Source: Candidatus Woesearchaeota archaeon (GTDB lineage Archaea > Nanobdellota > Nanobdellia > Woesearchaeales > JACPBV01). From it: a DNA stretch of 56,117 nt. This document shows positions 32,118 to 40,635 of the stretch, in pieces; within the stretch, counting starts at the first letter, position 1; each line of letters opens with the position of its first letter. The stretch spans positions 1 to 56,117 of the forward strand of contig JAHWIN010000001.1 in assembly GCA_019322475.1 (NCBI GenBank), in the 5' to 3' direction. The notes below the pieces were generated by a model. That model was not told where the DNA came from. It was given only the letters and a program-made list of their open reading frames with translations, and made no database searches. The position numbers were made by a program, and so were the translations under genes.

Positions 32118-32125
32118 TTTATATA
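32118..32125 (+). promoter_or_regulatory. TATA box for the arsR-iscS-iscU operon
   Basis: TTTATATA is centred 26 nt before ATG 32148, giving a leaderless first gene. Confidence 0.65.
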
Positions 32126-32147
32126 CTAAATATGATTTCTAATTCAT

Positions 32148-32447
32148 ATGACATGTCCATCATATGAGCTTTTTTTCGAGACATTCTCCAACAAGACAAG
32201 AATAAGGATTATAGAATCCTTGGTTCATGGCCCAAGATCAGTGAATGAGATATGTGCCTTGACTGGTGAAGAGCAGAGCAAGGTCTCCCACAACCTGAAA
32301 AAGCTGGCAGAATGCAACTTCCTGTACTTGAGAAAACAGGGCAAAAAAAGGATATATTCATTGAATAAGGATACTATACTCCCTATCCTGAAGATTGTTG
32401 AAAAGCATGTCCGCAAGTATTGCAGGGAGATATGTCATAAAAAATGA
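32148..32447 (+). CDS. ArsR-type winged-helix regulator, cysteine-containing
   Basis: A 99-aa ArsR/HTH_20-like regulator: TRIRIIESLVHGPRSVNEICALTGEEQSKVSHNLKKLAECNFL (17-59) and wing YLRKQGKKRIYSLN. Five cysteines stand out: Cys3, 36, 56, and the C-terminal pair C92-REI-C96 followed by His97. Cys3, Cys92 and Cys96 could bring a metal or Fe-S cluster together at the dimer interface. It overlaps the cysteine desulfurase gene by 4 bp, so it plausibly controls Fe-S assembly, an IscR-like role by analogy. Confidence 0.82.
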   Translation: MTCPSYELFFETFSNKTRIRIIESLVHGPRSVNEICALTGEEQSKVSHNLKKLAECNFLYLRKQGKKRIYSLNKDTILPILKIVEKHVRKYCREICHKK

Positions 32448-33595
32448 GAGCCTACCTGGATAACGGAGCAACAACTATCGTAGATAAGGAGGTAGCCAAA
32501 GCTATGAGCCTTTATCTTGCAGGAAAGTTTGGAAATGCGTCTTCCCTTAATGGTGAGGGAAGAGAGGCAAAAAAGGCATTGGAAGAAAGCAGGAAGATAA
32601 TCGCCCAAAGCATAAATGCGGATCCGGAAGAGATAATCTTCACCTCAGGAGGCACAGAGTCAGACAATCTGGCAGTAAAGGGAACAGCCCATGCCATGAA
32701 AGAAAATGGAAACCACATAATAACGACAAAGATAGAGCATCATGCTGTACAGAATAGTTGTAAGGCTTTGGAAAAACAAGGCTTTAAAGTAACATGGCTG
32801 GATGTTGATAAAGACGGCTTTATTGACATCCGGGAGCTGGAAAAATCCATCAGCAACAAAACAATATTGGTATCGGTGATACATGGAAATAATGAGATAG
32901 GGACCATCCAGGATATAGGCAAGATCGGAAAGATATGCAGGGAAAAAAACATAGTTTTTCACACAGATGCAGTCCAGTCCTTCACCAAGGTGCCGATTGA
33001 CGTCAAAAAACAGGATATTACAATGGCAAGCTTCTCAGCCCATAAGATTCATGGCCCTAAAGGCATAGGTGCATTATACATAAGAAAAGGAACAAAGATA
33101 AAGAAGCTGCTCGATGGAGGTTCCCAGGAAAACAATCTAAGGGCAGGGACAGAAAACATCCCCTCTATTGCAGGCTTTGCAAAAGCAATCAGTATATCCG
33201 TGCCAGATCAATGCAGAAAGATGGAAGAGCTAAGGGATTATTTCATAGCTAAAGCAGAAAAAGATATACCTGAAATAAGGCTTAACGGCCCAAAAAAGGA
33301 AAGATTATGCAACAACATCAATATAACATTCAGCTGCATAGAAGGGGAATCTTTATTGCTAAGGCTTGATGACAGGGGAATATCTGTTTCGACAGGATCA
33401 GCCTGCTCAAGCAGGGACCTGAGGCCTTCACATGTATTGACAGCTATAGGCCTGCCTCCTGCAGTAGCCCATGGCTCTATAAGGTTTACCTTATCAAGAT
33501 TCACCACGAAAGAGGAACTTGATTATGCAATAAAAAATCTAAAGGAAGTTGTGGCTGAATTAAGGGAGATGAGCCCATTATGGAAGGATTCATAA
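32444..33595 (+). CDS. iscS: cysteine desulfurase (IscS/NifS)
   Basis: A 383-aa PLP enzyme that takes sulfur from cysteine. PLP Lys201 lies in FSAHKIHGPKG; the cofactor His is in IEHHAVQ; the persulfide Cys321 lies in STGSACSSRDLRPSH, the class I signature. It delivers sulfur to the scaffold encoded 41 bp downstream. The proximity to the hydrogenase maturases suggests supply for their [4Fe-4S] clusters; that link is inference. Confidence 0.95.
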   Translation: MRAYLDNGATTIVDKEVAKAMSLYLAGKFGNASSLNGEGREAKKALEESRKIIAQSINADPEEIIFTSGGTESDNLAVKGTAHAMKENGNHIITTKIEHHAVQNSCKALEKQGFKVTWLDVDKDGFIDIRELEKSISNKTILVSVIHGNNEIGTIQDIGKIGKICREKNIVFHTDAVQSFTKVPIDVKKQDITMASFSAHKIHGPKGIGALYIRKGTKIKKLLDGGSQENNLRAGTENIPSIAGFAKAISISVPDQCRKMEELRDYFIAKAEKDIPEIRLNGPKKERLCNNINITFSCIEGESLLLRLDDRGISVSTGSACSSRDLRPSHVLTAIGLPPAVAHGSIRFTLSRFTTKEELDYAIKNLKEVVAELREMSPLWKDS

Positions 33596-33636
33596 AAAGA
33601 TGAAAACCCCTATGATATTATGGAGGAACTATCAAG

Positions 33637-34017
33637 ATGTACTCAGAAAAGGTTATGGAGCTTTTTAGGCACCCCAAGCACGTAAAAGAGATAAAGGATG
33701 CAGACGGCATAGGCAAGGTAGGAAACCCGACCTGCGGTGACCTGATGTGGCTCTACATAAAGGTTGAAAAAAAGCAGGGGAAAGAGCTGATAAAAGACAT
33801 AGGTGTAAAGACATTCGGCTGTGTAGCAGCCATAGCCTCCTCAGAAGCCCTATGCTCCCTGGCAGAAGGAAAAACCTTAGAAGAAGCCCTTAAGATAACC
33901 AAGAAAGACATAATCAGGTTCATGGGAGGAGATGTCCCGGACCAGAAGGTCCATTGCTCTCTTTTAGCGACAGAAGCCCTGAAAAAGGCTGTAGAGGATT
34001 ATAGGGGTAGGGTATAA
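33637..34017 (+). CDS. iscU: IscU/NifU N-type Fe-S scaffold
   Basis: A 126-aa scaffold on which [2Fe-2S]/[4Fe-4S] clusters are built. The ligands are Cys33 with Asp35 (NPTCGD), Cys62 (TFGCVAAIASSEALC) and Cys107 in VHCSLLA. SD GGAGG precedes ATG. It completes an arsR-iscS-iscU operon. No HscA/HscB or ferredoxin gene follows; transcription appears to end in the T-run behind it. Confidence 0.95.
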   Translation: MYSEKVMELFRHPKHVKEIKDADGIGKVGNPTCGDLMWLYIKVEKKQGKELIKDIGVKTFGCVAAIASSEALCSLAEGKTLEEALKITKKDIIRFMGGDVPDQKVHCSLLATEALKKAVEDYRGRV

Positions 34018-34021
34018 ATAT

Positions 34022-34030
34022 GGTTTTTTT
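34022..34030 (+). terminator. U-tract after iscU
   Basis: GGTTTTTTT lies just beyond the iscU stop in the convergent gap before hydF. T-runs of this kind end archaeal transcripts. No hairpin is evident. Confidence 0.35.
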
Positions 34031-34062
34031 CTACAAAACAAACCTTTTTCATAAGCTAAAAT

Positions 34063-35307
34063 TCAAACCCCCCAAACCTTCAGCACCCTCCTCAAAGTCT
34101 CCTTTCCCTGCATATATGCCAGAAATATCCCATAGTTTGTCACAGGCACGCCTATGCCCTCCAGCTCCCTAAGCCTGGCTTTCAGCTTCTGGGAATCTAT
34201 CATGCACCCTCCGCAGTGGACTATAAGCTTGTACTCTTTAAGCTTATTATTGTCCCTGAACTCCCTCCCGAAATTATGCTCTGCAATTACCCCTGGACAC
34301 CTCTTCCTTATGTAATCAGGTATCTGCACAGTCCCTATGTCCTCTTTGATCCTTGAATGGTTGCATGCCTCAGCGATCAATATCCTGTCTCCTGCATTTA
34401 ACCCCTCTAAAGCCTTTATCCCTTCAGCAAAAAGCCTTAGCCTCCCTCCGCTCATATGGTTTATCATCATTATGGAAAATGTGGTTATATCATGCTCCTT
34501 AGGCGTCCATTTATCTATTACATCAATAGCCTGTGAATCGGTTATGACACACCTTACCTTTTTATCCTTGATCCCATCAAGCACGCTTAGGTATCTTTTT
34601 CTCTCGCTTTCATCCTCTTCTCTTGCCTTTTTCAGGTCCATCCTAAAAGATATGGGAAAGGCAAACTTCCTTGTTATATGCTCCTCGCACATCGCCTGCG
34701 GCCTAAGATACCTTCCTTCAGGCGTTTCCTCATCCATTGGGATATTAAGAAGGTAATACTCGCCTTTTTCAATAAAAGGAAGGATATCTCCTTTATCTTT
34801 CTTGCACTCAATATTATTTACTATAAAATCCAGAAGCCTGCTCCTTTCGCTGTTATCTATTGCCCTGACCCTTATCTCTTTATGATCCTCAAAAAACCCT
34901 GATCCAGGCCCAGAGGCATTGCCGGAACACCCTTCATCAAAAAGGTTATGCACGATAATAACCTGTTTATCATATTCTTTTGCAGCCCTTATTATGCGCT
35001 CCTCTGTCTCAAAGCACGATGAGCCGTCTTTTACAACAACAATAACAAGGTCGCACTCCTTAAGGTCATTCTCAGCCTTCCTTCTTTTCTTCTCCCCAAG
35101 CTCCCCTTCTTCATCCATCCCTGCTGTATCAAGCAGCTTTACAGGCCCTATCCCATGTATCTCAAAAAGTGCAGTCTTTGTATCTGCAGTTGTTCCGGCC
35201 TTCTCATCAACGATAGAGCATTCATTCCCTATTATAAGGTTCATCAGGCTGCTCTTTCCTGAATTGGTCTTTCCGAATATCCCTATGTTGTATCTTTTGA
35301 CTGCCAT
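34063..35307 (-). CDS. hydF: [FeFe]-hydrogenase maturation GTPase/scaffold HydF
   Basis: A 414-aa protein that assembles the 2Fe subcluster and passes it to HydA. N-terminal GTPase: GKTNSGKS (12-19), the G3 motif DTAG, and effector loop KAGTTADT. The C-terminal cluster domain has the HydF-specific CxHx46HCxxC ligand set: Cys315-Asn-His317, then His364-Cys365-x-x-Cys368. Length fits bacterial HydF. It is last in the hydG-hydE-hydF operon, 17 bp after hydE. Confidence 0.95.
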   Translation of the reverse strand: MAVKRYNIGIFGKTNSGKSSLMNLIIGNECSIVDEKAGTTADTKTALFEIHGIGPVKLLDTAGMDEEGELGEKKRRKAENDLKECDLVIVVVKDGSSCFETEERIIRAAKEYDKQVIIVHNLFDEGCSGNASGPGSGFFEDHKEIRVRAIDNSERSRLLDFIVNNIECKKDKGDILPFIEKGEYYLLNIPMDEETPEGRYLRPQAMCEEHITRKFAFPISFRMDLKKAREEDESERKRYLSVLDGIKDKKVRCVITDSQAIDVIDKWTPKEHDITTFSIMMINHMSGGRLRLFAEGIKALEGLNAGDRILIAEACNHSRIKEDIGTVQIPDYIRKRCPGVIAEHNFGREFRDNNKLKEYKLIVHCGGCMIDSQKLKARLRELEGIGVPVTNYGIFLAYMQGKETLRRVLKVWGV

Positions 35308-35324
35308 TTATCTTACCTATATTA

Positions 35325-36428
35325 CTAGCTGCCCTGTTGGCCTTCTTTCTCTTCTATTGCCCTTCTCTTAACATCCCCATACCCTTCCCCTATATCTCGC
35401 CCTGCAGACCTAATAGCATCTTTAGCAGATTCAACACACCTATCTGCCTCATCATGGATATTTGCTTTTCCGGGATATATCTCATAAAGCTCCCTGTATC
35501 TTTTCGGAGTGATATTTGGCATGATAACATTTGCCCCGGCCTTCAACGCCCTCTCAACACCATTTTCATTATCAAGGCTCTGCAGGGCAGTCGTCGCAGG
35601 GATAAAGATGTCCTTGCAGCATATCCTGGTTACAGCGATCATCTTAAGCCCCATTTCAATGCCTCCATCAGCCTCTCCTGCAAGAGGTGTCCTGGGATGG
35701 GCTATGAAAGGCCCCATGCCTGCCATATCTGCATTAAGCTTATTGAGCATGATGATGCTCTCTGCCAAATCATCTACTCCCTGCCCAGGCAGCCCGATTA
35801 TAGGTCCTGTCCCTGTCTGATACCCCATCTTTTTCAGTTCCATTATAAGCCTCACCCTGTCATCAAAGGAATTTTTGCTGGCAGAAGAAGCAGGATGCAT
35901 CTCTCCAAATAATTTTTTATTTGATGTTTCAAACCTTATCAGGCACCTTCTTGCCCCGGCCATATAAAATCTCTTATAGGAATCAACCCCTCTTTCACCT
36001 ATGCTTAAGGCGATCCTGCAGTCGCAATCCCTTAAGATGCCTTTTATGATCATCTCTATTTTGCCATCATCATAAGAATCATCTTCACCTGACTGCAGCA
36101 ATATGGTTTTTATCCCAAGCCTTTTCACTCCATCTATTGCAGTATCTATTATCTCCTCAGCTGCCATCCTGTACCTTTTCAGCCCAGGATTCTGCCTTCT
36201 TAATCCGCAGTAAAGGCACTCGTTCCTGCAGTAGTTGGAAAACTCTATTATCCCCCTGATAAATACATCATCCCCTATAAGTTCTTTCCTTATCTTATCC
36301 GCCCTGCAAAAAATCTTCTCCAGCTCTTCCTTCTTCTCCAGTTCTAGCAGGAATATGATATCCTCTTTTGCTAATCTTCTCTTCTCTAAGACAGCCTCAA
36401 CCTTAGAAATAAAGGTCTTTTTCCCCAT
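35325..36428 (-). CDS. hydE: [FeFe]-hydrogenase maturation radical SAM enzyme HydE
   Basis: A 367-aa radical SAM enzyme that works with HydG on the H-cluster's 2Fe unit and its dithiomethylamine bridge. The cluster motif is C67-RNE-C71-LY-C74 in EFSNYCRNECLYCGLRRQN. Family features include ILLQSGED, IALSIGERG, RCLIRFETSN, TGTGPIIGLPGQ and GPFIAHPRTPL. The auxiliary cluster Cys triplet is not evident, as in many HydE proteins. It overlaps hydG by 26 bp, indicating tight coupling. Confidence 0.95.
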   Translation of the reverse strand: MGKKTFISKVEAVLEKRRLAKEDIIFLLELEKKEELEKIFCRADKIRKELIGDDVFIRGIIEFSNYCRNECLYCGLRRQNPGLKRYRMAAEEIIDTAIDGVKRLGIKTILLQSGEDDSYDDGKIEMIIKGILRDCDCRIALSIGERGVDSYKRFYMAGARRCLIRFETSNKKLFGEMHPASSASKNSFDDRVRLIMELKKMGYQTGTGPIIGLPGQGVDDLAESIIMLNKLNADMAGMGPFIAHPRTPLAGEADGGIEMGLKMIAVTRICCKDIFIPATTALQSLDNENGVERALKAGANVIMPNITPKRYRELYEIYPGKANIHDEADRCVESAKDAIRSAGRDIGEGYGDVKRRAIEEKEGQQGS

Positions 36429-37812
36429 CCTTTACCCTCTCAAGCTTTTCATAGAATGCCTTTCTTATCCTTTCATCCCTTATCCTTAAGGCCTCCTTTT
36501 CAATAAGCTTTTTCCCCGCCTCCTTTGTCTCACTATCCCCATAATCCTCCAGGTACTCCTGCAGTGTCAAAAGGGCGTTTGGCTGGCAGAACCTCTGTAT
36601 AAGCCCTGGCTTTGCAAGGTCCATAAAATCCTTTCCTGTCCTCCCTCTTCTATAGCAGCCAGTGCAGAAAGAGGGTATAAACCCCTGTTCCATCATGTCC
36701 TTTATCACGATAGGCGTAGGCCTTGTATCGCTTAGGGCAAACTGCTCCTCATCCTCAGGGTTTATCCTTGCTTCGTTATAGCCTCCGGGACTTGTTTTTG
36801 ATCCTGCAGACACCTGGCTCACCCCAAGATGAAAAGCCTCTTTCCTCATCTCAGGGCTTTCCCTTGTTGAAAGTATCATCCCCGTATAAGGGACAGAGCA
36901 CCTTATCACGCTTATCAGTTTCTTGAACTCAGTATCGCTTACAGGAAAAGCAGGATTATTTGCTATAGGAGCGTTCTGTGCAGGCTCTATCCTTGGTATG
37001 GATATAGTATGCGGCCCTGTCCCAAACTTCTGTTCCAGGTGCCTCGAATGCATAAGCAATGCCAAAACCTCAAACCTGTAATCATAAAGGCCGAACAATG
37101 CGCCTATCCCTACATCATCTATCCCTGCTTCCTGGGCTCTGTCCATCGCTTCTAATCTCCACCTATAATCTGATTTCTTCCCTGTTGGATGCATCCTCTT
37201 ATAGGTTTCCTCATGGTATGTTTCCTGGAACATCGTAAATGTCCCTATCTTGGCTTCCTTAAGTCTTTTGAAATCCTCAACGCTTAAAGGGGGGATCTCA
37301 ACATTGATCCTCCTTATCTCCCCTTTTCCTTCTTTTACAGAATAGGCAGCCTTTAAGGCGCATAAGAGATCATCAAAGCCATACCTTTCAGGATCATCCC
37401 CTATAAGCATCAATATCCTTTTATGCCCCTGCCCCTCTATGATCCTTATCTCTTCCTTTACCTCCTCCTCGCTTAATATCCTCCTTACCATCTTATTGTT
37501 GCTTTTCCTGAATCCGCAGTATAAGCAGTCATTGGTGCAGTGGTTGGATACGTACAAAGGGGCAAAAAGCACAAGCCTGTTTCCATATATAGAATTCTTT
37601 ATCTTAAATGCGGTGTTAAAAAGCTCTTCAAGCATGCCCTCATCCTTTTCATCTATGTTCAATAAGCAGGCGCTTTCCTCCAGCTCAAGCCCTTTAAGCT
37701 CCAGTGCCTTTTTTAATATCCCCCTCACCTCTTCTTTACTGGATTCCTTGCTCCCATCAAGCACATTCTTTATCCTGCTCTCATCAATGATCTTATCTGT
37801 ATTTACATTCAT
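36403..37812 (-). CDS. hydG: [FeFe]-hydrogenase maturation radical SAM enzyme HydG
   Basis: A 469-aa tyrosine lyase that makes CO and cyanide and a Fe(CO)2(CN) synthon for the H-cluster. The radical SAM site is C92-TND-C96-LY-C99. The C-terminal auxiliary cluster has the HydG-specific CX2CX22C: Cys383, Cys386, Cys409 (FCTGC to QRFC). This second site separates HydG from ThiH. All three maturases are therefore complete. A TATA box 25 nt from the ATG marks the operon start. Confidence 0.97.
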   Translation of the reverse strand: MNVNTDKIIDESRIKNVLDGSKESSKEEVRGILKKALELKGLELEESACLLNIDEKDEGMLEELFNTAFKIKNSIYGNRLVLFAPLYVSNHCTNDCLYCGFRKSNNKMVRRILSEEEVKEEIRIIEGQGHKRILMLIGDDPERYGFDDLLCALKAAYSVKEGKGEIRRINVEIPPLSVEDFKRLKEAKIGTFTMFQETYHEETYKRMHPTGKKSDYRWRLEAMDRAQEAGIDDVGIGALFGLYDYRFEVLALLMHSRHLEQKFGTGPHTISIPRIEPAQNAPIANNPAFPVSDTEFKKLISVIRCSVPYTGMILSTRESPEMRKEAFHLGVSQVSAGSKTSPGGYNEARINPEDEEQFALSDTRPTPIVIKDMMEQGFIPSFCTGCYRRGRTGKDFMDLAKPGLIQRFCQPNALLTLQEYLEDYGDSETKEAGKKLIEKEALRIRDERIRKAFYEKLERVKDGEKDLYF

Positions 37813-37832
37813 ATTTTAAACCTCAATTTACC

Positions 37833-37862
37833 TTTATAAAAAAACACCGTTAAATATTTAAA
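37833..37862. promoter_or_regulatory. divergent promoters of hydGEF and the Lrp-like gene
   Basis: Minus-strand TTTATAAA (37840-37833) lies about 25 nt from the hydG ATG. Plus-strand TTAAATATTTAA (37850-37861), a perfect 12-bp palindrome, is centred about 31 nt before the ATG at 37888 and may be its TATA box, an operator, or both. Confidence 0.6.
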
Positions 37863-37887
37863 CAAGTTATACTTAAATAGATAAAAA

Positions 37888-38373
37888 ATGCAACTAAACC
37901 TGACAAAAAATGAAAAATTTGTTTTAAGCAGCCTTATCGATGACGGAAGGGCGACCGACAGCTCTATAGCTAAGAAGCTGAAGATATCTGTGCAGGCGGT
38001 AAGGAAGATAAGGAAAAAATTAGAGTCAAAAAAGGTGATAAAAAGATACTCTCCTATAATAGACTACGAAAAGATGGGAATAAGGGCATTTGCCATAGTC
38101 CAGCTAAAGCTGACCGAAAAAGGCCTGAAGTCAAGGCTTGATCTCTTCAAGAGCCCGAACATAATCGGCTCTTTCAGCCTTCCAGGCACAACAATAACCA
38201 ACATATTTATAGCTGGCTTCAGCTCCCTAGAAACCCTCGACACATATTTTGCAGCTATAAGGAAAAAATATGCTGGCCTTGTAGAGATACAGAAGATGGA
38301 CATCTTCTCCAACATAGGCCTGATGAAAAACTCTCCTTCAGAGCTGATAAAGGAGAAGATCAAAGGCATGTGA
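37888..38373 (+). CDS. Lrp/AsnC-like transcriptional regulator
   Basis: A 161-aa protein with an N-terminal HTH (LTKNEKFVLSSLIDDGRATDSSIAKKLKISVQAVRKIRKKLESKKVI, 5-51) and a diverged RAM-like ligand domain (YEKMGIRAFAIVQLKLTE to VEIQKMDIFSN). It is transcribed divergently from hydG across a 75-bp region with a palindrome, so it is a good candidate regulator of hydrogenase maturation. It overlaps no gene; the Nudix gene starts seven bases after it. Confidence 0.85.
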   Translation: MQLNLTKNEKFVLSSLIDDGRATDSSIAKKLKISVQAVRKIRKKLESKKVIKRYSPIIDYEKMGIRAFAIVQLKLTEKGLKSRLDLFKSPNIIGSFSLPGTTITNIFIAGFSSLETLDTYFAAIRKKYAGLVEIQKMDIFSNIGLMKNSPSELIKEKIKGM

Positions 38374-38380
38374 TCGTAAT

Positions 38381-38779
38381 ATGGAAACAAACTTTTCAGT
38401 CACAGCAGTGATAAGGTTCAAAGGTAAGTTCCTCATACTGAAAAGAGCCTCAGATAACAGGCACCATCCCGATAGGTGGAGCTTCTGTTCAGGCTTTGCA
38501 AAGGAATTTGAGCCGGCAGAGAAAGCCTGCCTCAGGGAAGTAAAGGAAGAGACAGGACTGGATATAGAGATAATCAAGACGGGCAGGATAGTAGAGGTCA
38601 TAGATAAAAAATATGGCAAGAGATGGGTGATAGCAGCCTACCTTTGCAGGCCTCACACCTCAGATGTTAAGCTCTGCAGTGAAAACACCACGTTCAGGTG
38701 GGCCTCTTTAGAAGAATTAAAAAACTACAACTTTGTTCCTGGCCTTGCCAAAGACCTGGAAAGCCTCGGCCTGGCTTAG
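38381..38779 (+). CDS. Nudix hydrolase
   Basis: A 132-aa enzyme cleaving nucleoside diphosphate-linked compounds. The Nudix box is perfect, GX5EX7REUXEEXGU, as GFAKEFEPAEK then ACLREVKEETGLD. A Lys/Arg-rich start (KFLILKRASDNRHHPDRWSFC) and a WASLEELKNYNF end are typical of MutT-like archaeal members. The substrate cannot be predicted. Likely co-transcribed with the Lrp-like gene. Confidence 0.92.
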   Translation: METNFSVTAVIRFKGKFLILKRASDNRHHPDRWSFCSGFAKEFEPAEKACLREVKEETGLDIEIIKTGRIVEVIDKKYGKRWVIAAYLCRPHTSDVKLCSENTTFRWASLEELKNYNFVPGLAKDLESLGLA

Positions 38780-38865
38780 CTGAATGCACAACCTATAACC
38801 ATAAACCATAAATTTTTTTATCGAAAAACTTAAAAACTTAAGGCTCAACAAGCAGAAGGTATAAG

Positions 38866-39630
38866 ATGAAAAAAAACAAGAGGGGGTCTATGGAGATTTC
38901 TATCGGCGCGATAGTTGCATTGGTCCTTGCCATAACCTTCCTTAGCTTAGGCCTCGTATTTATGAAGGGCATGCTGGGAAAGATGTTCGCCAGGTTTGAC
39001 GAGCAGGCATCCCAGGAGCCTGAGCCTCCAAAGCCGACATCTGTAAATCCTGTAACGCTCTCAAGAAACCCCCTGAAGGCAAAAGAGGATACTGTGGAGG
39101 TGGTGAAGATAAGCGTGATGAACCCCTCCCAGGAGGATATCACCGAAAGGGAATTCTCAAGGTCAGAAAGCATGTGCGGAAAAGTAGAAGGCATATGCTT
39201 CATAGATGTAGATGACACTACAGGGACATGTGATTCTAAAAGCAGCGCAAAGGACAATGATCCTGACTGTGATTTCCTTTTTTTTCCCGACTGCGAGGAA
39301 GACGGCAAATCCTGCTTGATAAGCAATATATATGAAGAGGATGAATTAGGCGGCGGAACCATGTACTGCCCGATGGAAGCAGGATTCATAGATGCAGACT
39401 GCAGCCCTTCAGAAGGTGCTGAAGTATATCTCACCTGTGATGACAGGATAATGGACAAGCCTTTCATGAGGAATATAGGGGCCATAAGCAAAGGAGGGCA
39501 TAAGACAAGCATACTCCTCCTTAGGCTGAAGAGCAAGATACCAGAGAGCCAATACCTCTGCCAGGCAAGGGTTTTTGCAGGAGACAGGGAATATACGTCT
39601 GATCTTGTGGTCAATATAGAAAATACATAG
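38866..39630 (+). CDS. pilin-like, cysteine-rich surface protein
   Basis: A 254-aa protein. The N-terminus MKKNKRGSMEISIG, followed by hydrophobic AIVALVLAITFLSLGLVF, resembles an archaeal type IV pilin (class III) signal with cleavage near RG/S. The rest is exported-looking, acidic and has about twelve cysteines (CGKVEGICF, CDSKSS, CDFLFFPDCEEDGKSC, CPMEAGF, CSPSE, YLTCDD), which suggests disulfides. A GAAGG SD precedes the ATG. The role is unknown; assembly into a filament is one option. Confidence 0.75.
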   Translation: MKKNKRGSMEISIGAIVALVLAITFLSLGLVFMKGMLGKMFARFDEQASQEPEPPKPTSVNPVTLSRNPLKAKEDTVEVVKISVMNPSQEDITEREFSRSESMCGKVEGICFIDVDDTTGTCDSKSSAKDNDPDCDFLFFPDCEEDGKSCLISNIYEEDELGGGTMYCPMEAGFIDADCSPSEGAEVYLTCDDRIMDKPFMRNIGAISKGGHKTSILLLRLKSKIPESQYLCQARVFAGDREYTSDLVVNIENT

Positions 39631-39654
39631 GATGATAAGGAAAAATATGATAAG

Positions 39655-40089
39655 ATGGATAATATAATGATCGGATCGGATCATGCAGGCTTTGAGCTAA
39701 AAGAAAGTATAATCAGTTTCCTGAAGCAGCTTGGCTATAATCCAGAAGACATGGGAGCATACTCCAAAGATTCTGTAGATTACCCTTTGATAGCCAAAAA
39801 AGTTGCTCAAAAGGTGGCTAAAACCTCCTCCATAGGCATCCTTATATGCGGAACAGGGATAGGCATGTCCATAGCCTCGAACAAGATAAAGGGGATAAGG
39901 GCAGCCCTTTGTTATGATGAATCATGTGCAGCGCTGGCAAGAGAGCACAACAACGCAAACATCCTTTGCCTCGGTGCAAGAACACCTTCTGCAAAAAGCT
40001 ACAAAAAGATAATAAAAAGGTTCCTCACAACCCCTTCCTCAAAAGAGGAAAGGCACAGGAGGCGTGTTAAGGAAATGGATGCTTTATGA
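39655..40089 (+). CDS. rpiB: ribose-5-phosphate isomerase B
   Basis: A 144-aa isomerase of the RpiB/LacAB fold interconverting ribose-5-P and ribulose-5-P. Signature MIGSDHAGFELK (5-16), SVDYPLIA, and the anion/catalytic loop ICGTGIGMSIASNK, with ARTPSA at the end. It complements Rpe at 28920. It overlaps the next membrane gene by 4 bp. Confidence 0.93.
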   Translation: MDNIMIGSDHAGFELKESIISFLKQLGYNPEDMGAYSKDSVDYPLIAKKVAQKVAKTSSIGILICGTGIGMSIASNKIKGIRAALCYDESCAALAREHNNANILCLGARTPSAKSYKKIIKRFLTTPSSKEERHRRRVKEMDAL

Positions 40090-40559
40090 ACCTCTTAAAT
40101 TACTCTCTTACGGCACTGATAGCCTATTCCGGCCTGTTTGCAGGCATTATCCTGGCAGTTATAGCAAGAGAAGAGCTTAAGCAGGGAAAGAAATATTTTA
40201 TCCTGCTCCGGAAATTACTCCTTCTGCTTGCCTTTGTCTTTCTGCTGGCATACCTTGGATTAACTCCTTTGATAGCCCTTCTTATCCTCTTGTTCATGGC
40301 TGTCCTCCTTATAAGAAGAAAAAAGAGGTTTGATGAGCAGCCGTATATCTATATTATCCTGTCAGCCGTCTTTTACCTATCCTCTGGAAATCTGGCCCTC
40401 TTCTCCATCCAGTCATCGCTGATCTTCCTCTACGGCCTTCCGACAGGAACATTAGCCTCAGGCTCAGCGTCAAAAAAGCAGGCGAAACAGGCATTGGTCA
40501 GCGTCCTGAAAAATATTGGCTTTATAGCAGCAGCCATATTATTGTATCTTGTTTTCTAA
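40086..40559 (+). CDS. small polytopic membrane protein
   Basis: A 157-aa protein with four to five helices (LIAYSGLFAGIILAVIA, LLLLLAFVFLLAYLGLTPLIALLILLFMAVLLI as two, YIIILSAVFYL-type stretch, and a C-terminal FIAAAILLYLVF). The polar loop ASGSASKKQAKQ lies before the last helix. No family is recognised. Overlap with rpiB suggests one transcript. Confidence 0.7.
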   Translation: MNLLNYSLTALIAYSGLFAGIILAVIAREELKQGKKYFILLRKLLLLLAFVFLLAYLGLTPLIALLILLFMAVLLIRRKKRFDEQPYIYIILSAVFYLSSGNLALFSIQSSLIFLYGLPTGTLASGSASKKQAKQALVSVLKNIGFIAAAILLYLVF

Positions 40560-40635
40560 GATTTTCTTGTCTGTTATACCCTTTATAAAAGGATTCCGCA
40601 AATTATTTAAGTGAGTTTAAAATTCCTGATTGTTT

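Noticed and set aside
35337..35912. Plus-strand frames opposite hydE and hydF
   Set aside because: They are antisense shadows of clear HydE/HydF domains.
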